In this document: positions 1 through 7,341 of the stretch, piece after piece
How positions within the stretch are numbered: position 1 is the stretch's first letter
How the letters are laid out: every line of letters starts with the position of its first letter
NCBI GenBank assembly: GCA_964465735.1
Contig: CAYXKT010000030.1
Location: forward strand, 1-21,216
DNA: 21,216 nucleotides
Source: Erginobacter sp964465735
GTDB taxonomy: Bacteria; Auribacterota; Erginobacteria; Erginobacterales; Erginobacteraceae
Direction of reading: 5' to 3'
Position numbers and translations under genes: made by a program
The notes under the pieces: generated by a model
Seen by the model: the letters and a program-made list of their open reading frames with translations, nothing else
Databases searched by the model: none
Told to the model about the DNA's origin: nothing

Positions 1-68
1 GAATTAATAGGAGTAAAAGAGAGAAAGACGGGGAGAAAAAAGGGGGGGGAGGGGGGGGGAGAGATAGA
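1..68. other. Purine-rich low-complexity end of window
   Basis: Positions 30-64 contain only A and G, including runs of 8 G (42-49) and 9 G (51-59). No gene is seen here. G-runs like this at the edge of a sequence are a common place for assembly error, so the exact bases are doubtful. The purine tract lies just downstream of the end of the zinc-ribbon gene that reads leftwards. Confidence 0.6.
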
Positions 69-74
69 AACAGT

Positions 75-257
75 TCAGTAGAGGCGGTTTTTATCGACCT
101 TGGAGCCCAGGGACTCGCCGCAGATCGAGCAAGCGTAGTCGTACTTATCCCCACCGGGGAGGACTAAAAGGAGCCGCTTTTTGACCTCGACCGGTTTTTT
201 ACAGCGGGGGCAGTAGAGAGTCACCGCCTCGAATTCGTTGAAATAATCCTCTCGCAT
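75..257 (-). CDS. Small zinc-ribbon protein (60 aa)
   Basis: The 60-residue product has two CxxC knuckles (C16/C19 in CPRC and C43/C46 in CSIC), with 23 residues between them. This spacing is typical of a single zinc ribbon holding one Zn ion. There is no signal peptide, so it should be cytoplasmic. The segment between the knuckles (KKRLLLVLPGGDKYDYA) would form the ribbon hairpin. The ATG is preceded by a purine-rich AGGATAGGAAA, a passable ribosome site. Such microproteins are often nucleic-acid- or protein-binding adaptors, but nothing here shows the partner. The next gene upstream on this strand is the TolB-like lipoprotein, whose stop lies 178 bp away, so an operon is uncertain. Confidence 0.75.
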   Translation of the reverse strand: MREDYFNEFEAVTLYCPRCKKPVEVKKRLLLVLPGGDKYDYACSICGESLGSKVDKNRLY

Positions 258-435
258 TTTCCTATCCTCATTCTTCCGATCGACGCTGGGATCCCATTAA
301 TCGACAATCTGGCCGGCGGTGTTCACTCTTTCACCCCTTTTTTATCCCCGCAAATCGGGGGCAGGCGGAGCCGGGATCAGAATTATTCCGATCCGGATGG
401 TCCGGCCGCGGCAGTTTTAGACCGAAATATTCGGG

Positions 436-1443
436 CTACCGCACGTGGGGATACCAGTAGTTGGATTCGTCGTCGGTGATCCGGATCACCTCATTCTCGA
501 TCGGCCGCCCGGCCCGGAGAACCAGGTAGAGCTGCCAGTTCTCCCCGTCCCTCTGGGAGGAAAAGATAACCGCGTCTCCGGCCGGAGAAAGGGCCGGAGA
601 ATGATCGGCCGCCGGATCCCGGGTAATGTTGACAAACCTTCCATCATCAACGTAGCTCATCCAGATATCATCCTGCCCGGCTTTCCCGGAGACATAGAAA
701 AGAACCAGGCCGTCGGGGTCATCTAAGGCGGCCATCCGGCTGTTCCGCAGCGCGTGAGTGATAATCTCCTTCGGTTCTCCGTTGGCGAGGTCGAGCTGGT
801 AGATCTTATAACGCCCCACCCGATCATAGCCAAAAAACACCTTACTCCCGTCAGGGGAGAAAGCGATCGCGCCTCCCATCCCCTCAGCGAATTCGGTCAG
901 GGGCCGATGAGTGGCTTCAATCGTGTCATACTGCCAGAGATTATCCACCCCATCTCTTCCAGAAAAGTACACTATCGTCCGATTGTCCGGCGACCAGGCC
1001 GGGAAGATATCCGGGCCCGGGCTGTCGGTCAGTCTCTTTAACCCGCTGCCGTCGGACTGGATCAGGTAGATCTCCGAATTCCCGTCCCGGTCGGAAGTAA
1101 AGACGATCCGCTCCCGATCAGGCGACCAGCTGGCATAGCAGTCGGAGGCCTCGCTTTCGGCCAGCCGCCGCATCTGCCCGGTGGCGCAATCGAGCAGATA
1201 GATTTGATTATTCCCGGTCTTATCGGAGTGGACCAGAATCTCCATCTTCAGGGGGGCCGCCGGCTCGAAGGGAAGCACGATATCTTCTGCCATCGGCGTC
1301 GGTGAAAAGACTGGTTCAGGTGTAGTCGGGATGGGGGTTGGGGGCGGAGGCGGCAAGACTGCCTCCTCCACCGGCGGTACGGTCCGGCAGCTCCCCAGAA
1401 AGAGGAGCAGACCCGCCGTCAGTAGAGTCAGGATCAGTTTCAT
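436..1443 (-). CDS. TolB-like / PD40 beta-propeller lipoprotein
   Basis: The 335-aa protein starts with a lipoprotein signal (MKLILTLLTAGLLLFLGSC) whose lipobox LGSC makes Cys19 the acylated residue. A proline-rich linker follows (about residues 22-50, PPPPPTPIPTTPEP). After that come five or so WD40-like/PD40 blades with the repeated pattern WSPDxxxIVFxSDRDGxxEIYLI, as in the C-terminal propeller of TolB. It lacks the N-terminal TolB domain and no Pal, TolA or TolQR genes are nearby, so it should not be called TolB. The likely location is the periplasmic face of a membrane, possibly as a protein-binding scaffold. It is probably transcribed alone from the promoter at 1512-1539. The start ATG has no strong Shine-Dalgarno, but the signal peptide fixes it. 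Confidence 0.85.
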   Translation of the reverse strand: MKLILTLLTAGLLLFLGSCRTVPPVEEAVLPPPPPTPIPTTPEPVFSPTPMAEDIVLPFEPAAPLKMEILVHSDKTGNNQIYLLDCATGQMRRLAESEASDCYASWSPDRERIVFTSDRDGNSEIYLIQSDGSGLKRLTDSPGPDIFPAWSPDNRTIVYFSGRDGVDNLWQYDTIEATHRPLTEFAEGMGGAIAFSPDGSKVFFGYDRVGRYKIYQLDLANGEPKEIITHALRNSRMAALDDPDGLVLFYVSGKAGQDDIWMSYVDDGRFVNITRDPAADHSPALSPAGDAVIFSSQRDGENWQLYLVLRAGRPIENEVIRITDDESNYWYPHVR

Positions 1444-1511
1444 TTTACCGTTTTTCTTGTCGATAGTCGGAGTTGCCGGGTTGGAGGGTTGGAGAGGTCA
1501 GCTGAGAAACG

Positions 1512-1539
1512 ATTATACCACATCCCCCGGTCGGAGCAA
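1512..1539 (-). promoter_or_regulatory. Putative sigma70 promoter for the PD40 lipoprotein gene
   Basis: Read on the minus strand, TTGCTC (1539-1534) is followed by a 16-bp spacer and a perfect TATAAT (1517-1512). It sits between the terminator at 1559-1584 and the lipoprotein start at 1443. That is the expected place for an independent transcription start after the upstream gene ends. The -35 box matches consensus in only its first half. Confidence 0.55.
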
Positions 1540-1554
1540 GATGCGGGAAAATTC

Positions 1555-1591
1555 AAAAGCGGGCTGCCGGCTCCGGCAGCCCGCTTTTTTT
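1555..1591 (-). terminator. Strong intrinsic terminator (sequence works on both strands)
   Basis: A perfect 12-bp inverted repeat (GCGGGCTGCCGG / CCGGCAGCCCGC, 1559-1570 and 1573-1584) with a very short loop is flanked by A-rich and T7 tracts. The gene ending at 1602 is read towards it, so its main job is to end that transcript on the minus strand, where a TTTTGAATTTT tract follows the stem. On the plus strand the stem is followed by seven Ts. Confidence 0.85.
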
Positions 1592-1601
1592 CTGGTTTAG
1601 A

Positions 1602-2405
1602 CTAAAACAGAGCACTGACGGACATAATCAGCTCGAAATCGGGAGCGCCATTGTCCAGACCGATCCCGATCCCGCCCCGGGTGCAGAAATCCGGAGTGAA
1701 GTCGTACTGCACCCCCGCAGTCAGCTCAGTATCGCTGTGGACGTCCTTGTAAGCCTCGGTGGCAAAGTTAATTTCGCCGAGGATATCCAGCTCCGGGGTC
1801 GCCTCGCAGATAATTCCAAACCCGAGGAGGAACTGGGTCTCTCCATCGTACCGCTCCCTAAACCCGCGCAGCTTGTATTTCATATCGTCATTGAAGCGAA
1901 ACCCGATATGGCCAACCAGAGCCAGCATATCGGTAGCGTAATAACGTCCCGCGCCAAAGAGCTCGAGGTTGAACTCTCCGCTGGCTTTTGGATTCAACAC
2001 CTTCTCCGCACCGGTCGGGATGGTGAAGAGAATCCCGGCGGAGAGGAGCAGGGGATCGTCAAGGAACTGCCACTTGCCCCAGATATCAATATCGCTGAAC
2101 CCGGTCTCGGATTTGCCGTGCTTCGGGTTGGAGTTAACTACTAAGAGGCGCGCCCCGGCCTCCAACTGGGGCATTTCGGCGAAAGACATCGCGAAAGTCG
2201 GACCGACCAGTAAACCGTCCGTCTTATCCCATCTCTTATCCCACTTCTGGTAACGGAACTGGCCGTCGAGATAGACGCCGGTAAAGACCGCCCCGTCCCG
2301 CTCCGGCCGCTGGAGCAACCGAGTGTCCGGGGAGACCTGAGCCTCCGCCGCCACCGGAATCACCAGAGCGACTGCCAGTAATATCCATAAGTGCCTCAGG
2401 GACAT
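1602..2405 (-). CDS. Outer-membrane beta-barrel protein, MetA-pathway-like transporter family
   Basis: About 267 residues with a clear signal peptide (hydrophobic core LLAVALVIPVA, cleavage after AEA). The rest is alternating hydrophobic/polar beta strands with many aromatic girdle residues, ending in SVSALF, a C-terminal aromatic of the kind recognised by the BAM machinery. The arrangement (barrel strands ending in LGFGI, AGVQYDF and GGIGIGL) resembles the Phenol_MetA_deg/transporter barrels of Gram-negative bacteria. The substrate cannot be told. I chose the ATG at 2405 rather than the GTG at 2408 because the AGGAGG lies 5 nt before the ATG but only 2 nt before the GTG. It has its own strong promoter (2473-2500) and terminator (1555-1591), so it is probably a single-gene transcript. 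Confidence 0.8.
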   Translation of the reverse strand: MSLRHLWILLAVALVIPVAAEAQVSPDTRLLQRPERDGAVFTGVYLDGQFRYQKWDKRWDKTDGLLVGPTFAMSFAEMPQLEAGARLLVVNSNPKHGKSETGFSDIDIWGKWQFLDDPLLLSAGILFTIPTGAEKVLNPKASGEFNLELFGAGRYYATDMLALVGHIGFRFNDDMKYKLRGFRERYDGETQFLLGFGIICEATPELDILGEINFATEAYKDVHSDTELTAGVQYDFTPDFCTRGGIGIGLDNGAPDFELIMSVSALF

Positions 2406-2472
2406 CACAACCTCCTATCGTTTAAGATTTCATCCCCGGTCCACGCCAGGGGAATACGGATCTGGAAAAAAC

Positions 2473-2500
2473 ATTATACATCATCCATCGGTCCGTTCAA
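2473..2500 (-). promoter_or_regulatory. Strong sigma70-like promoter for the barrel gene at 1602-2405
   Basis: On the minus strand TTGAAC (2500-2495), a 16-bp spacer and a perfect TATAAT (2478-2473) are seen about 70 bp before the start codon. It lies in the 166-bp gap after the FadL-like gene, so the two barrel genes are probably transcribed separately. Confidence 0.65.
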
Positions 2501-2574
2501 GTGGAATTCAGGGAGCAGGAAACGGGATGATAGACAATAACCATTCTCCTAACCGGATTTATGAATAAATCGGG

Positions 2575-3900
2575 CTAAAATATGTAGGCCGAAGAGAGAA
2601 AGAGAAAGAGATGGGATTCACGCTGATCCACCACCGTTGACTGAAAATCCTCCCCGATCCCCACCGTCTTGCCTTTTCCCCAGACATAATTAACTCCGAG
2701 CGAGAGGGTAGTATGTTCGGTTTCGTTTCCGATGCTGAAGCTCAACCCGTACATATCGATCTTATCCTGACTTCCCGCCAGATCATCCTTATCCACCCCG
2801 GGTGAAGAGGAGAGATTGGTAAAGACCCCGGCCCGGATCGGGTAAGTCTCAGCAATATAATACTCTCCGCCAAGGTTGAAATCCACCACCCCTTTGCGGC
2901 GCAACTCGCTGGCGATCGGCCCGCCAGTCCAGACATCCTCGCCGGAGAGCGGCGGATAAGAGGTCGGGAGATGGTAGGAACAGTTCCACTCCAGAGTGAA
3001 TAGTCCAGACTGGCGCCAGGCCCCACCCAGGGTAAATTTGGCCGGAATATCGTTCCGGCTCTTCATATTTCTCGCCTGAATCAATTGGTCGTCCTCCGGT
3101 ATACCCAGACTGGTCGCGTAGAGCAGTTCGCCATCACCGGTAATATTTAAAGATGGCAACTGGACGACCGCCCCCAGGGCAAACTCTTCGCTCAGTTCAT
3201 ACTGAGCCCCCACCAATCCCAAAAGACCATAGTTGCTGAGATCGATGTTATAGAACCGGGTCCGAATTTCAGCCGTTTTCTGGGTAGCGCCGTCTGTATA
3301 GCGATAAGCCCAGTCCTGTTTGTCGACCAGAGAACGATAAACCAGGTAGACCCCGGCCCCGATCTTCAGATGTTTCCCTGGACGCCACCCCAGAGAAGGC
3401 CCGATCCAGAGAGTACTGTCATCGAAGGTCGCGGAATAATAATCGGAACGCTCCAGCCCGGAAGCATCGGGCCGGTGTTCGAAGGAGTGTCGGATGTTGG
3501 CCTTCAGTTTGTCGGGATTGAAGATGGCAAAGGCCAGGGCCAGATTGTCGGAAGCCTTGAGGATGGAACCGAAGGTTGAGGGAATGGTCTCGAACTGACT
3601 GGCCTTGAAGTCCTCCCCCGGGCCGAGGCCGTCCTTGATCCGGAAGCTCTGAATCCCGTAAAGACTGACCGAGAGGGCGACCCGAGACCCGGATACATCG
3701 GCCAGGCCGGCCGGGTTGTAAAAGCAGGCGTCAAGGTCGGCGGTGGTGGCCGCCACCGCGCCCCCCATCCCGGCCGCCCGGTCGCCGACCAGGTAGTTCT
3801 GGTAATTGGTGTCGTCAGCCAGGAGAGAAGTCGCGATAAGCCCGGTCAGCAACAGAAGAAGAAATCCAAGGGCGAATATCTTCAGTCTCATTAGCATCAT
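2575..3900 (-). CDS. FadL/OmpP1/TodX-type outer-membrane transport protein
   Basis: After a hydrophobic signal peptide (LGFLLLLLTGLIATSLLA) the mature part begins DDTNYQNYLVGDRAAGMGGA and contains FYNPAGLA. The NPAGL signature is typical of the N-terminal hatch of FadL-family barrels, which carry long-chain fatty acids or other hydrophobic compounds across the outer membrane. The rest is 14-stranded-barrel-like with aromatic-rich strands, ending FLFLSSAYIF. The length (about 440 aa) fits the family. A longer reading frame begins with TTG at 3951, but that would place a charged 17-residue tail before the signal peptide. The ATG codons at 3900, 3897 and 3891 are much better starts; I list 3900. 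No partner acyl-CoA synthetase or degradation gene is present, so the substrate is unknown. Confidence 0.85.
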   Translation of the reverse strand: MMLMRLKIFALGFLLLLLTGLIATSLLADDTNYQNYLVGDRAAGMGGAVAATTADLDACFYNPAGLADVSGSRVALSVSLYGIQSFRIKDGLGPGEDFKASQFETIPSTFGSILKASDNLALAFAIFNPDKLKANIRHSFEHRPDASGLERSDYYSATFDDSTLWIGPSLGWRPGKHLKIGAGVYLVYRSLVDKQDWAYRYTDGATQKTAEIRTRFYNIDLSNYGLLGLVGAQYELSEEFALGAVVQLPSLNITGDGELLYATSLGIPEDDQLIQARNMKSRNDIPAKFTLGGAWRQSGLFTLEWNCSYHLPTSYPPLSGEDVWTGGPIASELRRKGVVDFNLGGEYYIAETYPIRAGVFTNLSSSPGVDKDDLAGSQDKIDMYGLSFSIGNETEHTTLSLGVNYVWGKGKTVGIGEDFQSTVVDQRESHLFLFLSSAYIF

Positions 3901-4161
3901 CCGGACACAAACGGTCCGAAGAGAGATTTGATGATTCCAGAATAATCCCAATTAATCCACAGATCGGCCCGGATATCAAGCTGATTTTTTTAGCACCCGT
4001 TGCAGCGGCAAGAGAGGAAGACCAAAGGTAACTACTCAGGCAGATAGACTAAAGGCAGAAGACTTTCAGGGAGAGAATATACTCGATCAGATAAAACTTT
4101 GAGCATTTGAACTGACTGACGGAATACCAGTCAGTGCCTGAATTAAAACCCCAAAAACCAG

Positions 4162-4277
4162 GTCGTTGCGAGGAGGGACGACGAAGCAATCTGTTTAGTT
4201 TGTGCTGAGATTGCTTCGTCACTTCGTTCCTCGCAATGACAAAGTCTATATGATTTGAGGTTTTCGTTCAGACACTA
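4162..4277. repeat. Interspersed inverted repeat with GTCATTGCGAGGA ends (copy 1)
   Basis: The left arm (about 4162-4192, GTCGTTGCGAGGAGGGACGA...AAGCAATCT) and right arm (about 4207-4240, GAGATTGCTTCGTCACTTCG...TCGCAATGAC) are imperfect inverted repeats around a 14-nt loop. A tail matching copy 2 continues to about 4277 (TGATTTGAGGTTTT, TTCGTTCAG). RNA from either strand would fold into a long hairpin. From memory this family is widespread in environmental bacterial genomes; I cannot name it further. It sits in the 482-bp gap 3901-4382. The rest of that gap shows no gene and no convincing promoter for the FadL-like gene, only a short decayed match (TGTCATCGCGAGGA) near 4305-4319. Confidence 0.7.
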
Positions 4278-4382
4278 GTCAATCTGTATCGCAACCACCA
4301 AAGTGTCATCGCGAGGATAGGCACGTGTCAGGCCGATATCTTCAACCTTGAACCTTTAACCTAATAACCTGAGTATATACGA

Positions 4383-5075
4383 TCAAACACTGAACCGGAT
4401 ATCGAGGATACTCTCTTCCGGGATGGGATAATCACGCTCGACCAACCGGGTCAACTTCTTGACCCGAGCATCCTGAAAGTTATGGGCTTCCATCATCTCC
4501 CGGCAACCGATGATCTCCGCCCGGATAAACCCCCGGGCCAGGTCGGAATGAATCTTGCCGGCGCAGTCGACCGCCGAGGCATTCTTTTCCGCGATCCAGG
4601 CGTGGACCTCCTGTTTGCCCACCGTGTAAAAAAACATCATCCCGGCTTTCTTCATCCCCTCCCAGCAGACCCGAACTGGGTCCGGATCCGGATCGTCGTA
4701 AACCACCGTCGGGACGGAACTAAGGAGCCCCAGAGCCTTGACCACCACTCGTTCGGCATCGTCTAAAGTCAGGTCACAGACCGGTTGGCCATCCTCTAAC
4801 TGTGCCCGGCATTTTTCCAGAACCAACTTCTCTGCCTGGTCGGTAGCACGAGAGAGACGTCCTTCAATCTTCTCCAGATCAGGGATCAGCAGATCCAGGA
4901 TCTCCTCGCTGTGGATCGCGATGGCGGCAACCGAATCGTAATCGTCGGGGAGAAATTCAAAATAATAGGGCGAGACCTTGTCTGGCTGGAACTTCTCGAC
5001 CAGGGCGGCAAAGATCTCGTCACGGTGCTTTATCTTGCCCTCGGGCAGGTTTAAACCGGTATAAGCTATCTTCAT
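4383..5075 (-). CDS. YchF-like protein without a functional GTPase domain (TGS domain)
   Basis: The 230-aa product lines up with the universal GTPase YchF/OLA1 but is far shorter (YchF is about 360 aa). Residues 1-10 (MKIAYTGLNL) correspond to the YchF start, but the Walker A GxxxxGKS is replaced by GLNLPEGKIKHRD, and the G3 DxxG and G4 NxxE motifs are absent. Residues about 55-125 match the YchF helical domain (LDLLIPDLEKIEGRLSRA, then CRAQLEDGQPV). Residues about 145-230 are a TGS-type domain (FFYTVGKQEVHAW, GKIHSDLARGFIRAEII, final DIRFSV). It should therefore keep the ribosome/RNA-facing TGS module but not hydrolyse nucleotide. I start it at the ATG at 5075, because the longer frame begins with TTG at 5189 and adds a segment foreign to the family. 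Confidence 0.75.
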   Translation of the reverse strand: MKIAYTGLNLPEGKIKHRDEIFAALVEKFQPDKVSPYYFEFLPDDYDSVAAIAIHSEEILDLLIPDLEKIEGRLSRATDQAEKLVLEKCRAQLEDGQPVCDLTLDDAERVVVKALGLLSSVPTVVYDDPDPDPVRVCWEGMKKAGMMFFYTVGKQEVHAWIAEKNASAVDCAGKIHSDLARGFIRAEIIGCREMMEAHNFQDARVKKLTRLVERDYPIPEESILDIRFSV

Positions 5076-5239
5076 TTCTTCTTTAATTCTCCTGATTCTC
5101 TTCGGCATTCTCACAAATAAAAAATCACTGCGGAGACCGAAAGATTGAATAAACTGCTTTAAGATGCCCGTCCCGGGAGAAGAGGTCAAGGTCCAAGATT
5201 AAATATTTTTTCCTTCCCATCGTAACGATTCGGGCTAAG

Positions 5240-6163
5240 ATGTCCAGCCGATCAAGAAACCTTGCGCGCTATTATCCGATGAACGCGAAACCTGAAAAAA
5301 TATTTACCGACCAGGTACTGCTCTCCAGCGGCTCGCTGTGCAACTATGGCCTGAACCGGATCTTTGAGATCGCCGCCCTCTGCGGCTACGACGGAGTAGA
5401 GCTGATCATCGACGAGCATACCGATACGGTCCACGTCGATTACCTCCAAAAACTGATCGAGCGACATTCTCTGCCGATCCCCGTAGTCCACGCCCCCTTC
5501 AACTTCCTCAATCCCCCGGGCTGGGAAAAGGACGAGCTTTCCCGACTGGTCCGTTCGGTCCATCTGGCCGAGCAGATCCAGGCCCGTTCGGTGGTACTGC
5601 ACACGCCCTTTTATACCGACCCTGCCTTCCGTCGCTGGTTAGAAGAGGATCTGACCGAGTTCCAGAAGCGGAACACAATCACCATCCTGGTTGAGAATAT
5701 GCCCTGTTACCGGAAGGTGGGGGGGCGGATAGGTAAATTATTTTCCATCCCTGATCTGGCGGAACGAAACCGGCGGGGGATCTGGAAGCTGGTCCCCGAC
5801 TGCTTGCTCCCCGCCTGCTTTCCCTTATGCGGGTTGGAACAGATGGATCAGTTCCCCCATATCATCCTCGACACCACCCATCTCGGCACCGCAGGGATCG
5901 ATCCGATCTTGGCTTTTGACCGTTTCCGGCATCAGGTCAGACACATTCATCTCTCCAACTACGACGGCCGGGAGCACCTGGAACTCCGAACCGGTTTTCT
6001 CGACCTGGCCGCTTTCCTCCGCCATACCGCCCGAGCCGGCTACCGGGGGGGGTACTGCCTGGAGCTAATGCCGGAACACTTCGACTCCCACGACCGGGAT
6101 TACACACTTCAGCTGCTCGCGGATAACCTCGCCTTCATCCGCCGTCACATAGCGGGGGGCTAA
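5240..6163 (+). CDS. Xylose-isomerase-like TIM-barrel protein (sugar phosphate isomerase/epimerase family)
   Basis: The 307-aa protein has the pattern of the AP-endonuclease-2/IolE/xylose-isomerase-like TIM-barrel superfamily. Candidate metal ligands lie at strand ends: E54 (GVELI), H84 (VVHAPF), H121 (VLHTPF), E152 (LVENMP), D211 and H214 (LDTTHLG), H237 (HIHLSN) and E275 (CLELMP). Such proteins isomerise or epimerise sugars or cleave abasic DNA using two or three divalent metals; the substrate cannot be read from sequence. Residues 158-200 form an unusually long insertion (GGRIGKLFSIPDLAERNRRG and on) between the fifth and sixth strands. It is divergent from the YchF-like gene. No good ribosome site precedes either ATG (5240 or 5279), so the first 13 residues may not be translated. 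Confidence 0.8.
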   Translation: MSSRSRNLARYYPMNAKPEKIFTDQVLLSSGSLCNYGLNRIFEIAALCGYDGVELIIDEHTDTVHVDYLQKLIERHSLPIPVVHAPFNFLNPPGWEKDELSRLVRSVHLAEQIQARSVVLHTPFYTDPAFRRWLEEDLTEFQKRNTITILVENMPCYRKVGGRIGKLFSIPDLAERNRRGIWKLVPDCLLPACFPLCGLEQMDQFPHIILDTTHLGTAGIDPILAFDRFRHQVRHIHLSNYDGREHLELRTGFLDLAAFLRHTARAGYRGGYCLELMPEHFDSHDRDYTLQLLADNLAFIRRHIAGG

Positions 6164-6218
6164 TAACCGGGGAACGCCGGTAGCGATCTGCGAGTCCCTG
6201 AGTACACCTTTTCACAGA

Positions 6219-6350
6219 TAGCGCCTGAGCGAAAAACCTCAAATCAGGTAGATTCTGTCATTGCCAGGAGGTCCGAAAGCTTTCGAACCGACAAAGCGAT
6301 CTCTGCCCCGCTAATGGATTGAGATTGCTTCGTCCACGCTCTCAATGGCA
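6219..6350. repeat. Interspersed inverted repeat with GTCATTGCGAGGA-type ends (copy 2)
   Basis: This is a second copy of the family seen at 4162-4277, lying in the opposite orientation. The tail (about 6219-6255, GCGCCTGAGCGAAAAACCTC, then AAATCAGGTAGATTC) precedes the left arm TGTCATTGCCAGGAGG and the right arm GAGATTGCTTCGTCCACGCT with CAATGGCAG. The arms are more decayed than in copy 1. It lies between two convergent genes (isomerase-like ending at 6163, Popeye-like ending at 6394), so its hairpin could end transcription from both sides. Confidence 0.65.
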
Positions 6351-6393
6351 GATTATCGCTCCGTGCTTTCTGTAACACCAGGTCGGGCAGCAG

Positions 6394-7035
6394 TCAGGTT
6401 CTGTCAAGTGCGGCCCGCAGTTTGCCGGTGAGGTATCCGGCGACTATCTTCTGGATCTTGAGCATCAACGCGGGATCAATCTTCCGGATATCTTTCAGGA
6501 CCGGATAATCCCACCGGCGCAGGGAGATGACTCCCCGGGCCCGGGCCTCGATCGGGGACGGACCGGGGGAGATGAAATCGCAGGAATCGGCCAGGAAATC
6601 TCCCCGCCCCACCCGGGCCACCTCTTCGCCTCCCCGCCAAATCGCCGCCGTCCCTTGCATCACCAAAAACAGAGACTGCTGCTGCTCACCCTCTCGAACG
6701 ATCGATCCGCCATCGCGCTCCTCCTGACTCCCGGTTCGCCAGAAATAAAGAAACTCTCTCCGGGTCATTGGCCGAAAGGATTTTCGGTAGATTTCCTCCA
6801 GCCGCTCGGGGAGTTCGATCGGACGACGCTGTCGGAGAATTCGCACCACCTGGTAGGAGTTAATCAGGCAGAAGCCCAGGTTCCAGACAGTCATCGAGAA
6901 ATTATCTATCACCAGGGCATAGGCGATAAATACTACCTGGGAGAGGACCAAAGTCAGCCGGAGCCAGAAAACTTCCCGGATCAAAAAAGCAGCCAACATC
7001 GCCAGATAAGCTATATTTAATAAGATATTATCCAA
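6394..7035 (-). CDS. Membrane protein with cyclic-nucleotide-binding / Popeye-like domain
   Basis: The 213-aa protein has three predicted membrane helices near the N-terminus (about residues 5-20, 24-44 and 48-66). A cytoplasmic domain follows with the cNMP-binding beta-roll pattern (SIVREGEQQQSLFLVMQGTA, then VGRGDFLADSCDF) and a C-terminal helix. Three N-terminal helices plus a single cNMP-type domain, and the stretch YRKSFRPMTRREF between them, is the architecture of Popeye-domain (POPDC-like) proteins. The phosphate-binding cassette of CRP (GExAL...R) is not conserved, so ligand binding is uncertain. It starts with TTG at 7035, preceded by GGAGAGGA at 6-nt spacing. It converges on the isomerase-like gene across the hairpin repeat at 6219-6350, and the MITE at 7126 lies just upstream. 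Confidence 0.75.
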   Translation of the reverse strand: MDNILLNIAYLAMLAAFLIREVFWLRLTLVLSQVVFIAYALVIDNFSMTVWNLGFCLINSYQVVRILRQRRPIELPERLEEIYRKSFRPMTRREFLYFWRTGSQEERDGGSIVREGEQQQSLFLVMQGTAAIWRGGEEVARVGRGDFLADSCDFISPGPSPIEARARGVISLRRWDYPVLKDIRKIDPALMLKIQKIVAGYLTGKLRAALDRT

Positions 7036-7125
7036 CTGAGATCCTCTCCGATTTCTTAATACTTAAGTTTAACAAATGAGCTTGGCCAACTCCAGATTTT
7101 TCCCGGACCCGCTTATTGATTTTTA

Positions 7126-7286
7126 CCTAAATTGAGCGATTCTATGCGGCGAACTGCACCAATCTTTTGAGTCCGAACGGATATTGAAAATCCTCGCCAT
7201 ATCTCCTGGATATGGCTGCGGTTTTCGCAACCCGTCGGCCAGCAAAATCTTAGCACGTTTCATCCGCAATAATCGCTCAACTTAGG
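7126..7286 (+). mobile_element. 161-bp MITE, copy 1
   Basis: The element begins CCTAAATTGAGCGATT and ends with the inverted match AATCGCTCAACTTAGG. It is flanked by the 5-bp direct repeat TTTTA (7121-7125 and 7287-7291). It has no coding capacity. An internal hairpin (CCATATC / GATATGG) lies in the middle. It is base-for-base identical to copy 2 at 14604-14764. The CCTA ends and AT-rich 5-bp duplications resemble IS1380/ISEcp1-type transposition, but no transposase is present. It occupies the 425-bp gap 7036-7460, which otherwise holds only two small hairpins. Confidence 0.88.
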
Positions 7287-7295
7287 TTTTAGAGA

Positions 7296-7341
7296 GCCTG
7301 ACGGAAAGAATCAGGCCCAATCTTTCGGACAGAATTGTCCG
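7296..7341. other. Two tandem small hairpins beside the MITE
   Basis: GCCTGA / TCAGGC (7296-7301 with 7311-7316) and CGGACA / TGTCCG (7326-7331 with 7336-7341, loop GAAT) are perfect 6-bp stems ten bases apart. No T-tract follows on either strand, so a terminator role is weak. They lie 120-165 bp beyond the stop of the acetyltransferase-deacetylase gene on its own strand. Remaining sequence 7342-7460 shows nothing I recognise. Confidence 0.4.

Noticed and set aside
436..1443. Calling the propeller lipoprotein TolB.
   Set aside because: It is a lipoprotein without the TolB N-terminal domain and has no Tol-Pal neighbours; PD40 blades occur in many proteins.
3951..3951. TTG at 3951 as the start of the FadL-like protein.
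   Set aside because: It would put 17 extra residues in front of a normal signal peptide. ATG codons at 3900-3891 fit better.
4162..4240. The hairpin repeats as a CRISPR array.
   Set aside because: There are only two arms around one loop, with no regular repeat-spacer series and no cas genes.
5189..5189. TTG at 5189 as the start of the YchF-like protein.
   Set aside because: The added 38 residues are unlike the family, whereas ATG 5075 gives MKIAYTGL, matching the usual YchF start.
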